Shown here: positions 55,828 through 64,000 of the stretch, piece after piece | Layout: the number at the start of each line of letters is the position of its first letter | Position numbering within the stretch: position 1 is the stretch's first letter | From: Sphagnum compactum | Lineage: Eukaryota > Bryophyta > Sphagnopsida > Sphagnales | Length of the DNA: 64,000 nucleotides | Direction: 5' to 3' | NCBI GenBank assembly: GCA_965153455.1 | Contig: OZ234502.1 | Span: 4,877,267-4,941,266, forward strand | The notes under the pieces: model-generated | The model's database searches: none | What the model was told of the DNA's origin: nothing | The model's input: only the letters and a program-made list of their open reading frames with translations | Position numbers and translations under genes: made by a program

Positions 55828-58637
55828 TCACAAGATTGGAGGAGTACCTAGTTGACCTTGTTTTTCATCACGGTTGATGGCAAAATGATAGATTTGAAGA
55901 TTCTCAACACCCATGTTTTTGAAGTTGCTACCTTTCTTGGTCTTCATGAACTCCCCCCAATTGTAAGGACGATACAAAGGCACTTGATCTCCACACAATA
56001 ATAACTCAGGCAATGGAGCCACATTGGTACGTGGGGATGGATTGAAGAAGAGGGGAAACGAGAACCGCGGCTTGTTGTCATTGACCACTACACGATGCTC
56101 CACACTTTTATACCTATCATTACTCCAGACCTGCACCATTCCATCCCTCAAATGGCATTGATTGGCAATCGAATGCACAGTGTTCCTCATTTGGAGTTGA
56201 TTGGCATTTGTTCATAGGTTATACCTCATTTTGTCAACTACATTGAAAAGGTGTTATGAAACTGATTTCTTCAGTTAAAACTCTGATTTTTTTGACGAGG
56301 AAAGAGGGGAAAGCTAAACACTTCCCAGAAGAGTGCAATATAGCCAATTTTTCCAAGTGGTTGTCATGTTTCAAATTACTATATTATCATATCAATCTTC
56401 TGAACTTTTTACAACACTCCCCAGAAACATCGAAGTGCTAAAAAACTAGCAAAACATCTCAATGATTTGCACATCTGGGAGTGCATTTCAATCAATACCT
56501 TCCTTGCTTAAACTACATCCCTTCTCGAAGTGGAAATTCAGCTTGTAAATGCAGATATGACAATGATCAATACAGACTAGGAGTTATTGATTTTCAAGTA
56601 ACGGATTTTCATTTGTCACATTCTGTTAAACAAACCCAAAGTTGCATGGAGGAGGTCATAGCATTTTAGGAATTGTAGTAGCATACCTGGAAAAGGTCAC
56701 CGACATTGACAACAAAGGCATCACGCTGAGGTCTAATTCCAATCCATTCTCCATTTTTGCAACGCACTTGGAGGCCTCCAACCTCATCTTGAACCAGCAC
56801 TGTGAGACACCCTGCATCTTTGTGCCTGGTCACCCCCAGGGTGAGATTTGGCATGGGACATTTTGGGTAGTAGTTCATGCGAATGAAATTGGAATCATCA
56901 GGTTGCCAAAACTTGTGAAAGTAGGTTGCAGGTAAACCCAAACTCTGGGAAATTAGACCCAAAAGCTCAAAAGCTAAGCCTTCCACAGCCTTTGACCAAT
57001 TCTCACACACCTCCCTGTGAATTTGTCACACATCCAAAAACGTTTCACAGTTTGCTTTCAGTCATAAAACTGTGAATAAAATTTGGGGCTTCAATTTGAG
57101 ACCATGGAAAATATGCAGCTATCAGCAAAGTCACAATCTGAAAAACTTAAGTCAAAATAAAACAGATCATCAAAATCCTGCTTGACCACTGAAGGAACTA
57201 CTCTGGTAAAATGGACTTGATCAAAACAAAGCAAATTAACATCCATTTGATGGGTGTGATGTGAATTACAATTCACAAACGTTGCTGTGTCTTTGAGCAA
57301 CATGTACTACAACAAAACTCATCAATCTCCAATGTGACTCTACTTCCTTTTCCTGGAGTTCTGTTCCAAGGTTATGAATATGGGTGACAGTCATCATAAG
57401 CAAAAGGAGGATATAATGTACCTTAATGTAGATGGGTTTTCAGGCCACTGATTTGTGTGGGATACAACTTGCTTTCCCTCACTCTCTACATCAGCTGGAA
57501 GCTGCAGCATTCCACTTGTTGCAAAATCAAACACCTCTTTCCAATCCCTGACATTCTTTGTGCGCTCCCTATCATAGTACCCTAATGAATTCTCAAATGT
57601 CCGACGCACCTGTCATCCAAAGTTCAAGTTATATATCACATGAGAATTGGACCAATTTATGATCCCTCTTCTGCTTACACAATGTCTGTTTGATTATCAA
57701 TTGTCCAGAAAAGGTTAAGACTCACAGGACTCAAAGACCAACCAAAAAGAATGAGGTCAAAATTCTTCATGGCCTCCTTTGAAAAACAAGTAACAGATTC
57801 CTCTTGCAACAAAAAACCCAAATCAGTTACAGATTCTTTCCCTCCAACCCCACCATCCTTTGGAATTCAACCATCTACAAATCAACCATCTTTTCTTCCC
57901 TGAGAGAAAATCACAGAGAAATATTTGATTGTTATCAAGTGCTGACAGTTCTTGGAGTCCAATTGATCATCGGATTTAAGCTTTATTTTCTTCTCAAGAG
58001 GAAAGAGTAATAGCATTGAACACAAAGCATATGGAATCAAACCACAAAAAAAGGCTGTGGCACACAAATCCTAAGCCTAAACCCTAAACCCATGAAGAGA
58101 ATTTGACACAAAACCCTAAACAGTTGAGGTTATATAGTTTTGAATCTTCACACATAAAAAATCATGAGAAAATAGTAATTCAGTTTAGGTTATACGTACC
58201 TTGGCTTTTTCCTGGAGAGGAAGTGCAAAGAAGCTCTGTGCATTTGTTTCCAACTCCTCCAGAAGAGAAAGAGAGACACCATGGTTGATAACCTGGAAAA
58301 ATCCCCACTCTTCACATGCTTTGCCGACTTGCTCAACTAAGTTGTGGATGGAGGAGTGCGCATCATGCTCCTGCTGAGTTAATGCTGATGATGATTCTAG
58401 TCCTGAGTTAGACTTCTTCTTCTTCTTCTTCTTGCTCGTGAGGGGGCTGAGGTCGATGACAGGCACAACATGATGCTGATCAACAGCAGTTTTGTAATCA
58501 TTGTACTTCAGTGTTGGCCTGTGCTCTTGCTGCACTAGAAATTCCGGATCAATTTGCAATGTCTCGAGGATATCGTGATGATCTTGTTGCACACCCATGT
58601 TTTCTCCCGAAATTGTCTCCCACCCAATTCTCCCCAT
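55828..58637 (-). CDS. 2-oxoglutarate/Fe(II)-dependent dioxygenase (plant DOXC class, At3g19000-like)
   Basis: Four exons, all in phase: 58200-58637, 57422-57609, 56687-57014, 55828-56130; 418 aa. The N-terminal DIOX_N domain includes VVPVIDLSPL and GKACEEWGFFQVINHGVS. The middle has RTKNVRDWKEVFDF and TNQWPENPSTLREV. The jelly-roll core has the iron ligands His273 and Asp275 (GVTRHKDAG) and His330 (SVEHRVVVN), and the 2-oxoglutarate anchor Arg340/Ser342 (RFSFP). The ending NMGVENLQIYHF is diagnostic of the Arabidopsis At3g19000/At3g19010-like clade, followed here by an extra 14-residue tail. The enzyme is cytosolic and oxidises a small molecule using O2 and 2-oxoglutarate; its substrate cannot be read from sequence. 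A lysine run from an AAG repeat lies between the N-terminal strand and first helix. No inactivating change is seen. Confidence 0.92.
58413..58433 (-). repeat. AAG microsatellite encoding a lysine run in the dioxygenase
   Basis: About seven CTT units on the + strand give consecutive Lys codons after LSPLTS in exon 1, in a loop that is normally short and variable in this family. The frame is kept. Confidence 0.85.
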
Positions 58638-58715
58638 TTTTATTTCTCACTTAATTTCTGTGCACATTTGTATGACAATTCCCATTAGATTTTCAACCTC
58701 TCTTTGCTTGTACTC

Positions 58716-59034
58716 AGAGCTTCTCCAAAGTTGTTGCTCGGTATGTGGCCCTACAAAGTGTTTTTCACGTCCAAGTTTAGTTGTTTACTTTCTTCCAACC
58801 CCATCCATAGAACTAAAGCTGGGACTGCAAATAGTGGAAGACTAGTAATTGCAACCCACCTGGACCAACCAAGCTATCTAGGCAATCAACAATAGGTGTT
58901 ACACTTTGCTGTGCCTTTTACCAGCCTTAGCAAACTGGGCAAAAAATGCTGGCCCAAAGGCTACATGTTTTAACTTTTTTTTCATCCAATTTTAATTTGT
59001 AGTGTAACATACCAAGCACCCGTGGAGTTGCTCT
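58716..59034. mobile_element. MITE, family A copy 3
   Basis: Left end AGAGCTTCTCCAAAGTTGTT then GCTCGGTATGTGGCC; right end reverse-complemented AGAGCAACTCCACGGGTGCT then TGGTATGTTAC. The interior matches copy 1 in order and wording (TCCAAGTTTAGTTGTTTAC, AATTGCAACCCACCTGGACC, CATCCAATTTTAATTTG). It lies 79 bp upstream of the dioxygenase start codon, so inside its promoter or leader. Target duplication is unclear. Confidence 0.75.
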
Positions 59035-60200
59035 TTTAAGTCCAAAAACTACTCCAAAAACTACTGCCAAGTTAGTCACAAGACTCTAGTCAATTGTTTA
59101 GTGTTGTTAACCAGAATTCTTTGTAAACCGATACTTTAAATCGGTAGTAATTGAAGCGATGACACATGTTGAACGTCACTTGTTGAACCAATAGTGATAG
59201 TATAATCAATAGTAACTAAACAGGTGACACATGTTGAACTGGTGACACCTGTTGACAGGTAGTCTATAGAACCTGTACTTAGCAAAACAAGTAATTAACA
59301 AACAGGTAGTAGATTTTTAAAATTATGATTATTTATTATAATTTTATTAAATGATTTTTAGTTGATTAGAACAAAAAGTTTTATCATCTAGTTATTGTTT
59401 AGATGATTTACACGAGGCATTTCAAAGTTCAAACTTAAAGTATAAAGGAGAGATGGTAGAACATGAGTGACATCAGATCTCTACTTTCCATATTTATTTT
59501 TTGAAATCTCTAATATACAAACTCTGATTTCTTAATACAATTTTGTATTTTCATTACAAGTTAAAGTACATGTTAGCATTGAGTAGTTTGTACCTATTCA
59601 GAATTTAGGAAAGGAGATTTGCATCAAGTAAAAAACTTTTGATGTTAATTTGATTTTGTGTTTTTCTTTCATTGAAAACATGAAAGCATTTTTGTATTTT
59701 AGCAATATCTTTCTTGAAACTATGTGCAAATTGAGTACATGTTAGTTTAGGAATTGTAAATAGTTCTAGTATTGTCAGTTTAAATGTACCTATTTGTTGT
59801 TTTAGGAACTCATTGCTAGAAAAATCAGAGGTTGAACAACTTTAATAGGAATAAAAAGACCCATCAACATTTAGCGACTACATAGTGGATCGGAATTCAA
59901 AAGCAATCACGCTTAGAATTTTTGGTTAGATTCAATGGTTTTAGTATATCAGGTTGGAAAAAACCATCATGCTTGAAATTTTGATTTGTTACATGTTTAT
60001 TTGTTTTGTGTAAATTCTAGGGTTTAAGTTTTTATTTTTATTTTTCATCTGAAGCATTAGGAAATAGGGTAATGTAATGCAAATTTTTTTGAAAGAAATT
60101 AACGCCCAAACTGTAAAAGAAATTTTCTACAAATTTCTGATTGTTGGGAGGGGTCATTTTAGTTTTATGTTCAAAATTAATGTAAGTGTTTTCCTAGATA
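59035..60200. other. AT-rich intergenic, possibly gypsy element flank
   Basis: No gene. Phrases such as CAGGTGACACATGTTGAAC recur within 59170-59260. It precedes a gypsy gag remnant and may hold its decayed LTR, but I could not define LTR ends. Confidence 0.35.
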
Positions 60201-62100
60201 CCGTTGATTTCAAAAGATGTCAAGAGTTGTCATTAGAAGTCTTAGAAAATAGATAGAATAGGTCAAACATTAACCTATTCAAGAACATGCATAAAAACAA
60301 AATGAACAACAAGTGCAACCTATGGGAAACGAATCGATGAATGCTCAAACATGGATGCAACACAAAGAGTGAGAAGTTAATGAACAACATCAAAATGCAA
60401 CCAAACAAATTGTGCAAAAAAACCTAGTTGTGCTCTCTACCATTCACCAAACACCACAAACATCAACCCAACCTAGGGTAATGAATGTTCATAATGGTGA
60501 CAATCATGAACCTGTTCAACCATTTGATGAAATTATTTTCGTACGATAACCATGGCGATCTACAACCCCATATTACCACCTACCAAAAAAAAGGTGCACT
60601 TACATCGATTGCAACATCTGCTGGTTTTCAAAATCAACCATCAAACACCAACATCAATTTTGTACCCATTAATTCGACAATGGAATGACTCCACCTACTC
60701 AACAAGTTGGAGCAATTTCATAACATCAACCGAAGACCATTTAATCAATCAATTTCCATACCAAATCTTGAAGATGTTGAACCTCGAGCAAGACCAACGA
60801 TTGTTTGGCAAGAAACCACATACCAACAAGGCACTTAACCAAAAGTACTTAGTCCAAGTGAAAGATCACAAGTTCCACATCTAGACTGATTTCAAGAGGT
60901 AATCAAGGTGCTGGAACATTAAACTATTCATATTGTCAACAGGTGGGACACCTATCCAATTGTTTCCCATTTGTTGATGATATATTAAGGCAACTATCGA
61001 GGGAATGAATGATCAATACTCATCAACTTGTTATTCCAACCACTACAAAAGCAATACCCAATGTGTCTATATTAGGAATTCAAGCCATGAATCCTAGTAT
61101 AGGTCATACGATAGTACCTATTACCTATTAGACAACATGGTCACAACATGTTACACCAGTTGTACCAAGTAAAACTAGTATGTTACCTACTTCAACATAC
61201 CCAATGTGGTATAATGTCCTACCCCCTTTTGTGCCTTTAGATCCTAGTTTGTATCTAGCTTATCGAACTTGAACAAAAGGATTTGATTCCTCAATCTTTA
61301 AGAATTATACAAGTTATGTACTTGGGAATGTGTACCTAGTACCTGAACAACCTATTATACCACCAACATATATACCATATTTTATTGGAAATCAGTTTCC
61401 TACAATGGTTCAACCAGTGACCAACAAGGACAGACAACTTGTTTAACAACCTATTACTACATCAGTGCCAACCATTGTACAGGTTAATACTAATTTACCA
61501 TTTCATATACCCAGAGGTTCTGATCACCAACCACCAAGTGGAGGACAATTTGGAGATTCATCTTCAGGAAGTTCATCTGGAGGAGATCCGCTTAAAAAAT
61601 CACCTTCTAATCCACTTGTTGGATCTTTTGGATGGCCACACCTAGTTTGCGCATGTTCATACCACCATGGTATCAACCACTTGTTGTGCAACCTGTAGCA
61701 AAATCGACAACCAAACTGCCATATAGGAAGCTACAATATCCAATTTATGTCACAGACACTAATCCGGATGTTCACATCAGAATGTTCAAAAAGGCCATTA
61801 AAGCTATTGGGAAACATTGGAATCTAACATCATCAACATGTTTGGTTTTACTCTCAAGATATCTCTAAATGGGGAGAAAATTACGGTCAAGACTATCCAA
61901 ATTGCACTTTTGAAAAATTGAAACAAACATTTTGCAAGCGATCCAAAACGATGAGGAAGTCTACATGCAATTGCGAAACATACAACAACAAACTACCGAA
62001 CGTGTTGAGGTTTATTATGAACACTTGTTGAAATTAGTTAACTATCTATAGGTTAGAACAACATATGTTTTTTCTCATCACTGTTTTCAGGGCAGGTTGT
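60201..62100 (+). pseudogene. Ty3/gypsy gag remnant
   Basis: A zinc-knuckle-like run at about 60920-60975 reads YCQQVGHLSNC. A Pro/Thr/Ser-rich linker follows, with PFHIPRGSDHQPPSGGQFG at about 61500. The gag core at 61740-62060 reads YVTDTNPDVHIRMFKKAIKA, then after frame changes NDEEVYMQLRNIQQQTTERV and EVYYEHLLKLVNYL. This is the capsid-like region of a plant gypsy gag. Multiple stops and shifts show it is dead, and no pol follows within the window. Confidence 0.7.
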
Positions 62101-64000
62101 TAATGAGTTTTTTTTTATTCCCATCAAAGTTATCTTTGGATTTTTCAGCAACAAGTTCTTTAAATAGCAACATGTACATACAATACACAAAGAAAACTTA
62201 AATTACTACAACTCCTAAATTAACATGTACACAAATTGCTCAAGCTTGAAAGAAATTCAAATACAAGTTTTACAAATTACCTGTTGACTAACCTGTCATC
62301 CTATCATCTTAACCCATTAACATTATTTATCATGTTTAATAATTGGTTAGATTAATCCTACAAGTTAAATTAAATAACAGGTTAAGACACTTATTAGGTT
62401 TAACAACCTACTTACTCTATCAACCTATTAGGTCACATGTTATCAAATCTAGGTAACAAGTGCATCATGAGATAAATAGGTAGTATGAGACCAATGTTGT
62501 TCTGTTGTTGTTTATCAACACCATCCAACTAGGGTTTTTTCAAACAAAATTATGATGTACTCGTGCTGCCAGTCATCCACAAAAGAAATTAGGCAAATTT
62601 GGCTACATATCCAAAGGAAGTAGAAAAATTTAAGAATCCTGCTATATTTTGATGACCTACTCAAACCTATTGTCCAAATAGGGTGATTTCAGGGGAAAAA
62701 AGGAATTCCTTGAATTCTGAGGACTTTGGCACATTTTTTATACAAAAATCCTTTGCATGAGTTGCACTGGATTTATTTTTTGATGCCATGTGACCAAAAT
62801 TCAGCAAAAACAAAATGCTGCAGCCAACTGCTCTTATTCTTGTTTATTGGCTCTTCCTGTAAGGGAGAGACTAAGGAGCAATGTATAGTTTTCCTCTTGG
62901 TACATTGTGAGGAATGTTCACAGGAAAAAAAACCATATCTTCAAATCAATTTCCAATTAACTCAAGTAGTAAGAGTGAAGTGAAAATGTGTATGGGTGTT
63001 TTCAAAATATGAAAAAATGATAAAAGAAAAGGAAAAAATTGGGAAAAAAATGAGAAAGAATTCAAAAAAAGAGAGAAGGTAAGATAGGAAATTGTAACTT
63101 GACTTGGATTTTAAAAAGTTTACATGACTTGGGCCCAATTTTTGAAAATAAATTATTATTATTATTATTATTATTATTGTTTAGTCTAATTATTGGGCTA
63201 AAACCTCCAATCTTGGACCTATGATCAATTGAACCTGGGGCCCTCATGTAAACTAGGCCTAAGTTTCATTGTTATTGGCCACCTTATGTACCTAGCACAC
63301 ACTATGCTCAAAACACATCAATGCCAAAATGGAAAAAAAAACAATGTATTTTGTACAAAGGTGGCAAGGGCCCAAGTCAGCTGGCAAGTTGTGCCTGAAA
63401 TTTTCTCAAAAAAATATGTTGTGCTCTATTTTTTGTCCAAAAAATAGTTGGCACTTAATCGAAGGGTGAGCATCCATGGCGATGGATTACCCAGAAAGGC
63501 CTAATGCACAAGCCCCTTGACTAATAGCAGGGTTTGGCCGAACCTGGCTCTCAAACATGGCCTCACCCTACCCACTATTCCATGGCATTTTGACGAGCTG
63601 TTAGGGTTTTGCCTAAACCCATCAATGGCACCCTTGCTGCACAAAAAACAGCCAATTCGGCCACGAATTCAAACATGAGAATGGGTCAATTAGAAGGGAG
63701 AATAAGACCCAACAGCTTCTAACTATATAAGATCCAATGTGTCATCTATTGTTCCAATTCCTAAGATTGCCACTTGTATAAACTTGAGATCGATATGATT
63801 TCACTTGAATTTCATGGTATATTAATTGACACACAATTTTTTTTAAATTGCTTTCACTAGGTGAAGATTGAATTTTTTGTTTTCAAAATTAATGGCAATG
63901 GAAATGATTTCATGAAAAATTCAAAACTGATATGAAGCTTTGTAATGATATTTGTAAGAATCAAGGAACAAATGAGAATATATATTTATGTTTTAATGTT
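62101..64000. other. AT-rich intergenic to window end, with (ATT)n microsatellite
   Basis: No gene is recognised. A run of about nine ATT/TTA units lies at 63150-63178. The rest is AT-rich with oligo-A tracts. Confidence 0.45.

Overview
The window looks like nuclear DNA of a land plant. It is AT-rich and gene-poor, and most of it is decayed transposons and unrecognised intergenic sequence. Support for a plant comes from intron-rich genes with GT-AG introns, a plant-type tRNA-Pro(UGG), a Copia element primed by initiator tRNA-Met, a plant-clade 2-oxoglutarate dioxygenase and small secreted-peptide precursors. A probable radial-spoke (RSPH14-like) gene, if correctly identified, points to a lineage with swimming sperm (bryophyte, lycophyte, fern, cycad or Ginkgo) rather than a flowering plant. 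That lineage call is inference.

Layout. 1-10.3 kb: a MITE, then peptide-precursor gene 1 (1624-2049, +), then long AT-rich sequence with no recognised gene. 10.3-10.9 kb: a pogo-like MITE. 13.4-17.4 kb: a decayed hAT-type transposase gene with a ~51-bp minisatellite in an apparent intron. 17.95-18.05 kb: a GC-rich near-perfect hairpin. 18.1-24.65 kb: peptide-precursor gene 2, whose promoter (18.3-18.5 kb) and ORF (24205-24645) are separated by a young 5.4-kb Copia element with an intact AGAAA target-site duplication. 29.83-29.90 kb: tRNA-Pro (-). 30.7-34.5 kb: RSPH14-like ARM-repeat gene (-). 36.5-45.3 kb: complete 25-exon gamma-tubulin complex protein 2 gene (-, 901 aa). 48.7-49.8 kb: four-exon SmG gene (+, 77 aa). 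51.2-53.4 kb: a MITE and a decayed Ty3/gypsy RT. 55.8-58.6 kb: four-exon 2OG-Fe(II) dioxygenase (-, 418 aa). 58.7-59.0 kb: a third MITE copy. 60.2-62.1 kb: a decayed gypsy gag.

The genes do not form one pathway. GCP2 nucleates microtubules and the RSPH14-like protein would act in axonemes, so the two adjacent same-strand genes share a cytoskeletal theme, but no operon-like link is implied. The most interesting signal is the pair of related secreted-peptide precursors. They share a signal peptide, an internal TDCQQ block and a C-terminal proline/glycine motif ending in His at the stop codon, recalling the IDA/PIP/CEP families. They also seem to share promoter blocks, and one copy has a retrotransposon in its 5' leader.
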